64,000 bases of DNA from Paenibacillus plantiphilus (GTDB lineage Bacteria; Bacillota; Bacilli; Paenibacillales; Paenibacillaceae). Each line of letters begins with the position of its first letter. Within the stretch, counting starts at the first letter, position 1. Below are positions 51,974 to 60,903 of this stretch, piece after piece. A program made the position numbers and the translations under genes. The DNA lies in NCBI RefSeq assembly GCF_927798095.1, contig NZ_CAKMMF010000009.1, positions 1 through 64,000 of the forward strand, read 5' to 3'. The notes under the pieces are model-generated. The model did no database searches. It was not told the DNA's origin and was given only the letters and a program-made list of their open reading frames with translations.

Positions 51974-52768
51974 ATGGCAATTGGATTTTTCGACTCAGGA
52001 ATTGGCGGTTTAACAGTGATGGCTGACGCTATGCGCAAGCTGCCTACACATGATTATATTTATATCGCAGATCGTCTGCATGTTCCATATGGAACGAAGC
52101 CTAAGGATGAAGTGAAAGCTTTTATTATAGAAACAACGGATTTAATCGTGCAAGCGGGCATTGATGCATTAGTTGTAGCCTGCAATACTGCAACTAGTAT
52201 TGCGGTTGCGGAGCTGAGAGAGCGTTATTCGATTCCGGTTATCGGCATGGAGCCTGCAGTGAAGCCAGCAGTGGAGATGAACCGCGAGACGGGGAGAAGA
52301 GTGCTCGTATTTGCGACCCCGCTGACGCTCCAGCAGCCCAAGTATTATGCGCTTGTATCTCGTGTCGATGAGAAGAATATTGTCGATTCGCTGCCGCTTC
52401 CAGAGCTTGTTCATTTCTGTGAGTCGCTGCAGTTTGATAAAGAAATTATGAGTGATTATTTCCGTGAGAAGCTGGCTCCTTACGATCTCAGTCGTTACGG
52501 AATCGTCGTGCTGGGCTGTACGCATTATTCTTATTATAAAAATATTCTTCGTGATCTTCTGCCGCCACATATCGGAATAATCGATGGCAACGCCGGAACG
52601 GTCAGACGTCTTCAATCGATGCTCTACCGCATGGGGATCGCGGAGGGCAGCGGAAGCGGCAATGTGAGATTGATGTGCTCCGGCAATGATCCCGTTTATT
52701 TGGAGAAGATCGACAAGGCGCTGCAAATTATTAGAGAATCAGAGGACTTGGTAAGCGTTGGCCTGTGA
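51974..52768 (+). CDS. murI: Glutamate racemase
   Basis: 264 aa from the ATG at 51974; the open frame extends to 51908 through a TTG, but the core begins IGFFDSGIGGLTV. It makes D-glutamate for peptidoglycan. Both catalytic cysteines are present: C70 in VVACNTATS and C182 in VLGCTHYS. The substrate-binding DSG is at D7-G9. Length is normal. No partner genes adjoin it. A weak hairpin and T-run follow at about 52780-52817. Confidence 0.92.
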   Translation: MAIGFFDSGIGGLTVMADAMRKLPTHDYIYIADRLHVPYGTKPKDEVKAFIIETTDLIVQAGIDALVVACNTATSIAVAELRERYSIPVIGMEPAVKPAVEMNRETGRRVLVFATPLTLQQPKYYALVSRVDEKNIVDSLPLPELVHFCESLQFDKEIMSDYFREKLAPYDLSRYGIVVLGCTHYSYYKNILRDLLPPHIGIIDGNAGTVRRLQSMLYRMGIAEGSGSGNVRLMCSGNDPVYLEKIDKALQIIRESEDLVSVGL

Positions 52769-52779
52769 ATCTGTTTGTT

Positions 52780-52817
52780 CCATTTGGAACTGCAGATCGC
52801 AGGTCTATTTTTTTGAG
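52780..52817 (+). terminator. Possible terminator after murI
   Basis: Two small hairpins (GTTCC/GGAAC and CTGC/GCAG) precede a run of seven T. Stability looks low. Confidence 0.4.
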
Positions 52818-52935
52818 GCAGGATTGACGCGCGGTGTTTCGCTGCATGATGGAGGTCGGTCGACCACATGAAGTGCACGTTTCAACACATTACCGGATCT
52901 TGGCCGATGGTTAGAGGACATAAGATTGCTCCTCA

Positions 52936-52964
52936 TGTAACCTTTTGTTCGACCTGGACATCTA
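52936..52964 (+). promoter_or_regulatory. ECF-type autoregulatory promoter
   Basis: TGTAAC (52936-52941), a 17-base spacer and CATCTA (52959-52964), 57 bp before the sigma factor start. The AAC-containing -35 with CTTTT directly after it is typical of Bacillus ECF promoters (SigX/SigM/SigW type). Confidence 0.65.
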
Positions 52965-53021
52965 ATTTACGGATTTAGCGATTGAACAGTCGAAAATGTG
53001 GAAGGGAAGGAGGGGAAGTCA

Positions 53022-53555
53022 TTGGACGATGAAATGAAGTCGGAGATTATACGTGCTAAAGGCGGAAGTCATGAGGCTTTTGTCAATCTCATTAAACCGC
53101 TGGAATTGCAACTGTATAATACGGCAAGGTCAATTGTGAAGAAAGATGAGGACTGTGCGGACGCTTTGCAGGAAACAATCTTGAAGGCTTATCAATCACT
53201 GGAGACTTTGGAGCAGCCCGCTTTCTTCAAAACATGGTTGTTTCGCATTCTTATTAATGAGTGCAATATGATTCTCCGCAGACGAAGCCAAGTTATCACC
53301 GTGGACCATGTGCAGGACATCCATCATTCTACACCAAACGTCTGTGAGAGCATGGATTTGCACGATGCAGTATACCGTTTGGAGGAAGTATCGCGAACGA
53401 TCGTTATTTTGCATTATTTCCGTGATTTGCCCCTGCGGCAAGTTGCAGAAATGCTCGATCTGAGTGAGGGAGCGGTTAAAACGCGGCTTCACCGGGCACG
53501 GAACACGTTGTACGAATGGCTTGCAGATTACTGTGAAAGGAAGATCAAAGTATGA
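53022..53555 (+). CDS. ECF (group 4) RNA polymerase sigma factor
   Basis: 177 aa from the TTG at 53022, 6 bases after GGAGGGG; an upstream ATG-like frame at 52998 overlaps the ribosome site and is unlikely. Region 2 (KPLELQLYNTARSIVKKDEDCADALQETILKAY) and region 4 (RTIVILHYFRDLPLRQVAEMLDLSEGAVKTRLHRAR) are clear. There is no region 3, as expected. Its ATGA overlap with the next gene marks a sigma/anti-sigma pair, and an ECF-like promoter precedes it. Confidence 0.9.
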   Translation: MDDEMKSEIIRAKGGSHEAFVNLIKPLELQLYNTARSIVKKDEDCADALQETILKAYQSLETLEQPAFFKTWLFRILINECNMILRRRSQVITVDHVQDIHHSTPNVCESMDLHDAVYRLEEVSRTIVILHYFRDLPLRQVAEMLDLSEGAVKTRLHRARNTLYEWLADYCERKIKV

Positions 53556-54655
53556 AATTAAATGTTGAGCGGGAGCTTGAAGGACTGAAGGAACATGAGG
53601 TGGAGGAATTGCCAGAGATGATCCGTTCACGTCTGGACTTTGCGTATCTGTCACTGGAGACGAATGCTTCATCACAAATCCAAGTGACACAGCCTAAACG
53701 AAGACAGCGGCGTATAATTACAATTTTCGCCTGGGCTGCTGCCTCTATATTGCTCATTATAGGTTCAGGATTTATTTCTCCTGTGATGGCTAATGCGCTT
53801 AATAAATTACCGTTTATTGGAAGTCTGTTCGGTTATGGAGGCGATAAAGGTCTTCAAATAGCAAGTGAACAAGGACTGACAACAAATGTGAATGCGAGTA
53901 TGACTCATGATGGGGTTACATTCAGCATCTCGGAGTATATGTATGATGGAACCCGTATATCTATGGTGCTGACAAGAGAAACAAGCGATGGCAGGAATGA
54001 ACCTCTAAAGGAATGGTGGGAGCAATCAAGTGAAGAAAATATAGATCGTATCAAGAACGGAGAAGAGGGAAGTGGCATTGTTCAAATTTGGGCTGACGAT
54101 CAAAGACTGGACATTTCATTGTCATCCGATATTCGGCACAATAATTCTGCGATAATAACAGCCGAGCCTTATACTGGTCTTGTCCATAACCGTTCGTTAC
54201 ATTTGCCGGACAAATTTAATTTGAAAGTCATCGTCCATGATGCTACTATTCAGCAAAATTTCAATATGCAGTTTCCAGTCTTGAAGTCTTCACAGAACAA
54301 TATCGTTCTGACCTCCGAGGAACTGAAGCAATATAATAATTTCAGCATGAAAATGAAGAAAATTGAAATTACAAAGGCAACAATGCGAATGGAAGCGAGT
54401 ATCTCTGGGAAGACAGGACAGGATCTCGAAGCGTTTAGCGACAGTTTAATGTATGATATATGGAATGAACAAGGAGAATCTGCCCTGCTAATGAGTGGCA
54501 GCAGTGAAACAGAGAATACGACTGCCCTGAGTACTGCAGTGTTCGTACCTTTCCCGACTCTTCCAAAGTCGATCGTAGTCAAACCTTATATCGCTGAGGG
54601 CAAGGAAAAGATGTATATTCCAGAATTGGAGTTCACGCTCCCTGTTCAGCAATAA
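53552..54655 (+). CDS. Anti-sigma factor, DUF4179-type
   Basis: 367 aa, ATG at 53552 overlapping the sigma gene by 4 bp. The cytoplasmic N-terminus (1-54) should hold the sigma factor; one membrane helix spans about 55-75 (IITIFAWAAASILLIIGSG); the extracytoplasmic remainder is beta-rich and begins with the PFIGSLFG... motif common to DUF4179 proteins. No zinc-binding HxxxCxxC is seen in the N-terminus. The external part is probably the stress sensor. Confidence 0.82.
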   Translation: MKLNVERELEGLKEHEVEELPEMIRSRLDFAYLSLETNASSQIQVTQPKRRQRRIITIFAWAAASILLIIGSGFISPVMANALNKLPFIGSLFGYGGDKGLQIASEQGLTTNVNASMTHDGVTFSISEYMYDGTRISMVLTRETSDGRNEPLKEWWEQSSEENIDRIKNGEEGSGIVQIWADDQRLDISLSSDIRHNNSAIITAEPYTGLVHNRSLHLPDKFNLKVIVHDATIQQNFNMQFPVLKSSQNNIVLTSEELKQYNNFSMKMKKIEITKATMRMEASISGKTGQDLEAFSDSLMYDIWNEQGESALLMSGSSETENTTALSTAVFVPFPTLPKSIVVKPYIAEGKEKMYIPELEFTLPVQQ

Positions 54656-54734
54656 GGATAGTTGAGATTGATTGAACGGTTGAAGGGAATTTGGAGCAGC
54701 ATGGGAGAATATTACACTGCTCCTGTTCCCCGCA

Positions 54735-55925
54735 TTACAAGCCTTGTTTGTCTCTTCTTATTCTGGGGAACGCAGTCCTGTGCCCGCTGTAGATAAGAAC
54801 GAAGGAGACCCCCATCAGGATCGCAACGATCCAGGGCAGGGTTAGAATATTGGCTTCGTCCAATATAATGCCGCCAAGCAGCGCCCCGCCGAATATACCG
54901 GCATTGTACATCGTCGTTAGTATGGAGGATGCCACATCTCTGGCCTTGTCAGCAACCTTATTGATAGCTGTCTGGAATACGGGTGAGCAGCCGAATGCGG
55001 TTCCCCATAGGAATAGAGCGATATGTATCACACCGGGAATCGTACCGAACAGGCTTATGATTAGCATGACCAGAATCGTTAGAACGATGGAAGTCAATGC
55101 AGACAAGCGCAAATAACGATCGACAAACTTCCCCGTCAGCAAAACTCCCGCCACTGCGCCAATTCCGAAGATGAGCAGCGCAACGCTTGTTCCTCCATAG
55201 ATATGAAGCGTTTCGATCAGCGGCTCGATATAGGTATATAGCATATAATGAGCCAGCATTGTCGTAAAGTTGGCCATTACGATCAATGGAATACCCGAAA
55301 TCACGAACACTTTCGCTAGCGGGATGCGTTCATCCGCGCGTTCTCCTGGGAACGATGGCATTTTCCAGGCTATCCATACGGTTAGAAGCAGGGCAATAAG
55401 CGAGAGCAGTCCGAAGCTGGCTCGCCATCCCAATAGACTTCCGAGCAGTGAGCCAAGGGGCAGACCTAGCGCTAATGAAAGGGTACTGCCGCCCAGAGCG
55501 ATTGCGACTGCTCTGCCGATATTCTCTTTGGTGACCAATCGAGCGGCATAGCCAGCCATAAGCGGCCACATTACGCCTGCCAGCACGCCGCCGAATATAC
55601 GCGCAATGATAGTCAACGTGAAGTTGGACGAAATGGCGGTTACTACGTTAACAATCGCAAAGCCGAACAGCACCATCTGCAATAGAGACTTGCGCGGAAC
55701 ACTTCGTGTAAGCGTTATGATTGGAAGTGCAGCAATGGAGGTCGCAATCGCATAGGCGGATACCATTAGACCAATTCGCGCAGGCGATTCGCCGAGATCA
55801 GCGCCCATCTGCGACATTACTCCTGCCGGAAGCAGCTCGGTAAGGTTGGTTGAGAAGGCTGCCACGGAAAGGGACAGCAAAGGAAGAAGCGGCAGCTTCT
55901 CCTTCATTCTGGTTGTGTGCGTCAT
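54735..55925 (-). CDS. MFS drug/sugar efflux transporter (DHA1, AraJ-like)
   Basis: 396 aa from the ATG at 55925 (GGAGG, spacer 10). Twelve membrane helices. TELLPAGVMSQMGADLGESPARIGLMVSAYAIA at helices 1-2 is typical of the AraJ/YdhP branch; FGGVLAGVMWPLMAGYAARL and LGLPLGSLLGSLLGWRASFGLL fit helices 4-5. The substrate is unknown. It lies just downstream of the minus-strand WYL regulator (79 bp gap measured to the stop of that gene) and may be under its control. Confidence 0.85.
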   Translation of the reverse strand: MTHTTRMKEKLPLLPLLSLSVAAFSTNLTELLPAGVMSQMGADLGESPARIGLMVSAYAIATSIAALPIITLTRSVPRKSLLQMVLFGFAIVNVVTAISSNFTLTIIARIFGGVLAGVMWPLMAGYAARLVTKENIGRAVAIALGGSTLSLALGLPLGSLLGSLLGWRASFGLLSLIALLLTVWIAWKMPSFPGERADERIPLAKVFVISGIPLIVMANFTTMLAHYMLYTYIEPLIETLHIYGGTSVALLIFGIGAVAGVLLTGKFVDRYLRLSALTSIVLTILVMLIISLFGTIPGVIHIALFLWGTAFGCSPVFQTAINKVADKARDVASSILTTMYNAGIFGGALLGGIILDEANILTLPWIVAILMGVSFVLIYSGHRTAFPRIRRDKQGL

Positions 55926-56058
55926 GTTGTTGTTGCCTCCGATAGGGTGGATATCCTGTAATAGGTTTACTTTCATCATTCTAGCTATTGTCCATAAGGA
56001 TGTCCATGCCAGAAATATACGATAAGATGTAATTGGCTTTTAGCTGCGGCCAACCTGT

Positions 56059-56967
56059 TCATGAATACTGCTTTAAGCTATGCTCCAGCAGCGTCATGAC
56101 AGACCTTTGCAGCTGTGCAGGCGCAATGACCTTCACTTCAGGACCGTAATGAAGCAGCTTGCGAGAGAGGAAGGGGAACTCCTCGGGAGGAACCAATCCG
56201 CGCCATTGCTTGTCATCGAGAGATGTCAATCGAAAATGATAGTCGGATTGCGCGAGACGGGCCCCCTCTGAAGTAAACTGGAGGACCACCTCAACGCCCT
56301 CACGCTCATCTGCCGAGGCCATCCATTCAGTTAGCGTTGGAAGGGTGTCATCGGTATAGTTTAGTATCTCCAGCTGCTGGATGCGATCAACGCGATATAG
56401 AATGATCCGCTGCCCTCTTCTGGCAGGCATGTACCAGAATCCATTATCACAATAGATGCCGAGCGGATAGGCGGTCGCATGCTTAGGCCCCCCGGAGGCA
56501 TCATATAGAAAGCGGACCGCCTTCTTGTCCATTGCCGCCTCAAGCAGCATCGTCGTAAACGGCGCAGTCTGCTGCGGCTGCGGCTGATTGAACAGCAGAT
56601 GATTTCTCATGCCATCAATGGCAGCTTGAATGTCTGTCGGCAAACTGGCATAATACTGCTCTGCCAAATAAGCGCGAACCGACTGATAGGGGAAGTCCGG
56701 CATCTTCTCCAACACTTGGAGCATTAAGAAGAGCCCGATGGCTTCTGTGCGATTCAACTGAAGAGGCGGCATGATCCGATTAGGCAGTACGCGGTATCCG
56801 CCATGCGCGCCTACTTCCGTATAAAGCGGAAATCCAATCCCCTGCAAGTAGTCCAGGTCGCGCTGAATCGTCCGTACAGACACATCAAACCGTTCCGCCA
56901 GCTCGCGGGCTGTGAATTTTTTATGTGCATTCATAATTTGCATTATCGCTATTCTTCGATCATTCAT
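56059..56967 (-). CDS. YafY-type HTH-WYL regulator
   Basis: 302 aa, ATG at 56967 behind AGGTGG. An N-terminal HTH_11 domain (about 7-60, FTARELAERFDVSVRTIQRDLDYL) is followed by a WYL-like sensor domain (about 140-215, with FWYMPARRGQRIILYRVDRI). It is divergent from a RibD-like reductase across a 77-bp gap holding a 19-bp palindrome, and upstream of an MFS gene on its own strand. It could regulate both. Confidence 0.85.
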   Translation of the reverse strand: MNDRRIAIMQIMNAHKKFTARELAERFDVSVRTIQRDLDYLQGIGFPLYTEVGAHGGYRVLPNRIMPPLQLNRTEAIGLFLMLQVLEKMPDFPYQSVRAYLAEQYYASLPTDIQAAIDGMRNHLLFNQPQPQQTAPFTTMLLEAAMDKKAVRFLYDASGGPKHATAYPLGIYCDNGFWYMPARRGQRIILYRVDRIQQLEILNYTDDTLPTLTEWMASADEREGVEVVLQFTSEGARLAQSDYHFRLTSLDDKQWRGLVPPEEFPFLSRKLLHYGPEVKVIAPAQLQRSVMTLLEHSLKQYS

Positions 56968-56983
56968 TTTGCTTCCACCTAAT

Positions 56984-57002
56984 TACGTCATATTTTGTCG
57001 TA
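56984..57002. promoter_or_regulatory. 19-bp imperfect palindrome between the WYL gene and the reductase
   Basis: TACGTCATATTTTGTCGTA is symmetrical at 14 of 19 positions with TACG/CGTA ends. It sits in the short divergent region; a TATACT at 57005-57010 could be the -10 of the reductase gene. Probable regulator binding site. Confidence 0.55.
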
Positions 57003-57044
57003 GTTATACTGTATCATGAATTTCAGAAGGGAGCGAGATGAACA

Positions 57045-57596
57045 ATGTCCACTAACAAAGTTGTCCTGTACATTGCAATGAGTCTGGATGGGTATATCGC
57101 AAGGAAGGATGGATCGGTAGATTGGCTTTTCGATGTTGAAGGCGACGGGGGAGACAACGGGTACAGCAAATTTTACAGCAGTATCGGGGCAGTCGTCATG
57201 GGTAAGAAAACCTATGATGATGTGCTGCCCCTCACGGAAGAGTTCCCGTATGCGGATAAGCCCTGCTATGTCTTGTCCAGATCCAAACAATCCGAGGCTC
57301 CGCATGTTATTTTCGTGAATGAGCCTGTTGAAGCCTTTATTGCGGGGTTAAAGGAAGAAGCCATGGAAGGCGATATTTGGCTGGTAGGCGGGGGGCAGCT
57401 TGTGCAGCAATTTCTGTCACTTCAGCTTATCGATGACCTCTACATTGCGATTATACCTAAGGTGCTTGGGGAGGGCATTCCGCTGTTCCCGGCTGGAACA
57501 GTGCCGACTGTCTTTAAGCTGTTGAGCATGGAGCAGCTCGGCCAGATCGCCATGTTGAGCTACAAGAGATCGGAGCCGGAGCAGCCGCCAATCTGA
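57045..57596 (+). CDS. RibD C-terminal/DHFR-fold reductase-like protein
   Basis: 183 aa, ATG at 57045 with GGGAG upstream. VLYIAMSLDGYIARKDGSVDWL and VVMGKKTYDDVL are the hallmarks of the DHFR-family proteins related to RibD C-terminus, and GDIWLVGGGQLVQQFL holds the glycine-rich cofactor loop. It is unlikely to be a true dihydrofolate reductase, since dfrA is at 7817. The natural substrate is unknown. Divergent from the WYL regulator. Confidence 0.82.
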   Translation: MSTNKVVLYIAMSLDGYIARKDGSVDWLFDVEGDGGDNGYSKFYSSIGAVVMGKKTYDDVLPLTEEFPYADKPCYVLSRSKQSEAPHVIFVNEPVEAFIAGLKEEAMEGDIWLVGGGQLVQQFLSLQLIDDLYIAIIPKVLGEGIPLFPAGTVPTVFKLLSMEQLGQIAMLSYKRSEPEQPPI

Positions 57597-57777
57597 AGAC
57601 AATAGGGCTCAAACCGATAAGCTTTCGATCAGCGGTCAGCTTGTGCTTGCAGTGAATTGGAACAATCCCGCAGGAAATGGCGCCGGCAATAGCGAACATA
57701 GCCATATAGGGATCTAATGCTGCACATTCCAAGCTGACCGTTTGCGAGATCGGAAGAAGCTTTCTGAGGTGAAGAGA

Positions 57778-58086
57778 ATGCAACCTTTTACTTTAAGGGT
57801 TATCGGGATTATTAAAGAAATACCGGAAGGCTCCGTCATGACCTACGGGCAGATTGCCGAGCTTGCCGGAAGCCGGAGAGCGTCCAGACAGGTCGTGCGT
57901 ATTCTGCATGCATTAAGTGAAGCGCACGGCCTTCCCTGGCACAGAGTAGTCAATGCAAAGGGAGAAATCGCAATAAAGGATGACGAAGCCCGCTTTATGC
58001 AGAAGCTGTATTTGGAGAATGAAGGGGTTAAGATTGATGACAATGGCGTAGTCGATTTGGAAAGCTACCGCTTCATCCCGCGCTAA
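57778..58086 (+). CDS. Alkyltransferase-like (ATL) DNA-damage protein
   Basis: 102 aa, ATG at 57778 behind GAGGTGA. The fold of O6-alkylguanine transferase is clear (PEGSVMTYGQIAELAGSRRASRQVVRILHAL), but the active-site PCHRV reads PWHRVV, with Trp in place of Cys. This is the ATL type, which binds alkylated guanine without repairing it and hands the lesion to nucleotide excision repair. Monocistronic; the preceding 180 bp shows no feature I can support. Confidence 0.88.
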   Translation: MQPFTLRVIGIIKEIPEGSVMTYGQIAELAGSRRASRQVVRILHALSEAHGLPWHRVVNAKGEIAIKDDEARFMQKLYLENEGVKIDDNGVVDLESYRFIPR

Positions 58087-58127
58087 TAATCCCCCGCACG
58101 AAGGCGCAATTATTAAGGAAAAAGCCC

Positions 58128-59468
58128 TCAATAGAGGCGCTGTATTTCCTCGATAATTGCTTTAACCCCTTCATCAATCTGTTCAGGCTGTACCCTTGAT
58201 ATGCTGATCCGAAGAAACTTATCCCGTTCCTTATAATCCGACAGGTAGAAATCCTTGCCGGACCTGACACTGATTCCCCGCTCCAGTAGCCTCTTCATCA
58301 GCAGCTCCAAATTGATCGTTAGCGGCATCTTGAACTGCACATACACGCCCGAGCGCACACCCGATGTTTCGATTAACCCCGCCTTGTTATACCGTTCAAC
58401 CGCCTCATTCAACGCAGTTATTCTCGCTTCGTACTGGCTGCTGATCTGCCGCTTATGGCGCTCGAACATCCCGTTTTTGATGTACACCTCAAGCGCTGCC
58501 TGGGATAGAAGGGAGGCATCCGCATATAGCTTATAGGATTTGAACGTCGAGAGCAGCCGGTCCGGCAGTACAGCAGCGCCGAGCCTCAAGCCTGGGAAGA
58601 TGATTTTGGAGAAGCTTTTCAAATAAACGACATGAGAGGTCGAGTTGTAAGCATAAATCGGTTCAAACCGCTGCTCCGAACCTAAGTCGCCCATATAATC
58701 ATCCTCGACGATATACACATCATATTTGCTGGCGAGACGAGCGATCGTTTTCCTTTCCTCGACACTGAATGAGGTTCCCAGCGGATTATGATATCGCGAC
58801 ATCGTAAAGAAGAATTTAATGTCCCCGTTCTTGAACTGCTCCTCCAATTCCAGCAGATCAATCCCATTCGCACTACGAGCGATTCCGCGTACCGGCATGC
58901 CCTCCGTCACCATATAACGAAAGTAAATATCGTATCCAGGCTGTTCGATAAGAACCGTCCTCTTTCCATTGGGAAACGGCATTCTCGCTAGGATTTCTAT
59001 CGCTTGCTGGATACCTGAGGTGATGTAGATTCGCTCACTGGCAGTAAATACCTGATCATTGGCGAAATGCGAAACAAGCGTTCTGCGGAGCATGTCCAGC
59101 CCTTGAGAGTCGCCGTAGGTGAACAGGTTGTACTTGTAGGTGTCGATAGCTTTGTTGAGACAGTGCTGGAAATCCCGATACGGGAACAGATTCAAATCCG
59201 GGGAAGCCGAAGCCATGTCGATTGTTCCACTCCCTGCAGCAGGCTTCATGTCGGCTTGATTCTCAACCACGTAAAAGCCGCTATTCGGGATGGAGTAGAT
59301 CGCATGGCGCTTCTCCAGCTCTGCATAAGCCCGTGCAGCCGTACTGTTGCTGCATCCATACAGCTCCATCGCGCTGCGAATGGAGGGCAGCTTTTGGCCG
59401 GATCGATAGTGTCCCTCGTTAATTTTGCGCTCTATATCGGATATGATCGAAACATACTTTATCGCCAT
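58128..59468 (-). CDS. MocR-type regulator (GntR HTH plus aminotransferase domain)
   Basis: 446 aa, ATG at 59468. An N-terminal GntR winged helix (about 8-70, GQKLPSIRSAMELYGCSNSTAARAYAELE) is joined to an aminotransferase class I-like domain. The PLP lysine is in YLKSFSKIIFPGLRLG and the substrate/PLP-binding Asp/Tyr in IVEDDYMGDL. Such proteins sense PLP or amino acids. It is divergent from an EamA exporter, and a perfect 18-bp palindrome lies between them (59605-59622). Confidence 0.9.
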   Translation of the reverse strand: MAIKYVSIISDIERKINEGHYRSGQKLPSIRSAMELYGCSNSTAARAYAELEKRHAIYSIPNSGFYVVENQADMKPAAGSGTIDMASASPDLNLFPYRDFQHCLNKAIDTYKYNLFTYGDSQGLDMLRRTLVSHFANDQVFTASERIYITSGIQQAIEILARMPFPNGKRTVLIEQPGYDIYFRYMVTEGMPVRGIARSANGIDLLELEEQFKNGDIKFFFTMSRYHNPLGTSFSVEERKTIARLASKYDVYIVEDDYMGDLGSEQRFEPIYAYNSTSHVVYLKSFSKIIFPGLRLGAAVLPDRLLSTFKSYKLYADASLLSQAALEVYIKNGMFERHKRQISSQYEARITALNEAVERYNKAGLIETSGVRSGVYVQFKMPLTINLELLMKRLLERGISVRSGKDFYLSDYKERDKFLRISISRVQPEQIDEGVKAIIEEIQRLY

Positions 59469-59604
59469 GCGCGTCCTCCTGATGGATCACCGCAGAAGCC
59501 GGGCGGGCAGTGAAGCCAGTGCCTGAATTCGCGCGGTCATTTTATAGCTGGAATGATTTATATGTTACCACTATTCTCCGCTACGGGGGTATACATACTG
59601 AGCC

Positions 59605-59622
59605 AACTGTATCGATACAGTT
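59605..59622. promoter_or_regulatory. Perfect 18-bp palindrome between the MocR gene and the EamA gene
   Basis: AACTGTATCGATACAGTT equals its own reverse complement. It lies 137 bp from the MocR start and 123 bp from the EamA start, in the divergent region, and is the obvious binding site for the MocR protein. Confidence 0.75.
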
Positions 59623-59744
59623 GCGATAAAAGGGCATTGTTCAGCGCTGCAAGTTGCATTACCTTTAATCTTACGAATGGAGACGTCGCGAACCTGTTCA
59701 CGATCACGGTCATTATTCGAATACAACGTGTAGAGGTGAGCGTT

Positions 59745-60701
59745 ATGAACCACAATGAAATGAAACGTGCTTATATGTATGCCCTGCTAAGTGCAGCTAT
59801 TATCGGCTTCTCATTCCTCTTTGCCAAAACAGCACTGCAATACGCGCCGCCGCTGGATACGCTGGCCTTTCGGTTTGCCATATCTTTCGCAGCGATGTCA
59901 ATTCCGGTCGCTTTAGGGTGGATCAAGCTCAATTACCGCGGCAAGCCGTTGTTCAAGGCGCTGCTGCTGGCAGCCATGTACCCGCTCGGATTCTTCACGC
60001 TGCAAGCGTTCGGACTTCAGCATGCTACCTCTGCGGAAGGCGGCATCTTGTACGCCTTCACACCTGTTGTAACAGCTGTGCTCGCCTCCATATTCTTGAG
60101 GGAAACGACAACCGTGCTGCAGAAGCTGTCGATTGTCGTATCGGTGTTCGGCGTTGTATTTATTTTTGTTATGAAGGGGAGCAGCATCAATTTGTCGAAT
60201 ATTGCCGGCTTATTCCTGTTGTTTCTAACCTGCGTCGCTTTTGCCGGATACAGTGTTCTGGCCCGCTCTCTCTCGAAGCACTTTAGCCCTGCGGAAATCG
60301 CGTATTTGATGATGGGGATCGGATTCGTTGTTTTTCTGACCGCTTCGTTAACCGAACATATAGCAGCCGGAACGCTCGCAAACTTCCTGACACCACTGGC
60401 CAGCAGCACCTTTATCGGTTCTATGCTGTTTCTGGGCATCGTGTCCTCGCTCGTTACTGCGCTTACGGCGAACTACATTCTTGCCAGAATGGAAGCATCG
60501 AAAATGAGTGTATTCTCAAACCTGTCCACGGTTACTTCTATTGCTGCAGGGGCGATATTTTTAGGCGAGGAAATTACGATCTACCATGTGATCGGCTCTG
60601 TTCTCATCATTGCCGGGGTGATCGGGACGAATCTATTCGGATACAAAGCGGCGCGTCCTGCCGGGGCAGGCCGTGTTGGAGCAAGGAATTTGGCGAAATA
60701 G
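59745..60701 (+). CDS. EamA/DMT-family exporter
   Basis: 318 aa from the ATG at 59745 (GAGGTGAG); the open frame reaches 59553 but that part overlaps the palindrome and has no ribosome site. Ten membrane helices in two EamA repeats (AYMYALLSAAIIGFSFLFAKTAL...; ...GTNLFGYKAARPAG). The Lys/Thr/Arg-rich ends are cytoplasmic. Divergent from and probably controlled by the MocR regulator, which points to export of an amino acid or vitamin B6-related compound. Confidence 0.88.
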   Translation: MNHNEMKRAYMYALLSAAIIGFSFLFAKTALQYAPPLDTLAFRFAISFAAMSIPVALGWIKLNYRGKPLFKALLLAAMYPLGFFTLQAFGLQHATSAEGGILYAFTPVVTAVLASIFLRETTTVLQKLSIVVSVFGVVFIFVMKGSSINLSNIAGLFLLFLTCVAFAGYSVLARSLSKHFSPAEIAYLMMGIGFVVFLTASLTEHIAAGTLANFLTPLASSTFIGSMLFLGIVSSLVTALTANYILARMEASKMSVFSNLSTVTSIAAGAIFLGEEITIYHVIGSVLIIAGVIGTNLFGYKAARPAGAGRVGARNLAK

Positions 60702-60903
60702 GTCTGTTTTGGGGTTGCAGACAAGAAAGGTGTCGAGTGAGCCTGCTGTATTTTAAACCATTTGAACTAGAGTAATAAGCCGCACTAACTATACCTGATG
60801 ATATGGAAGAACTGTATACTGATGGTGATTGCTTCGGCTTTTTCTACATAAGAAATCATACTGGCGATCCGAGTTCCACTAACTAAGAGGAGATGGTTAT
60901 CGG

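Noticed and set aside
57514-57783. 89-codon minus-strand ORF between the RibD-like and ATL genes
   Set aside because: It overlaps the end of the RibD-like gene, has no ribosome site and no recognisable domain.
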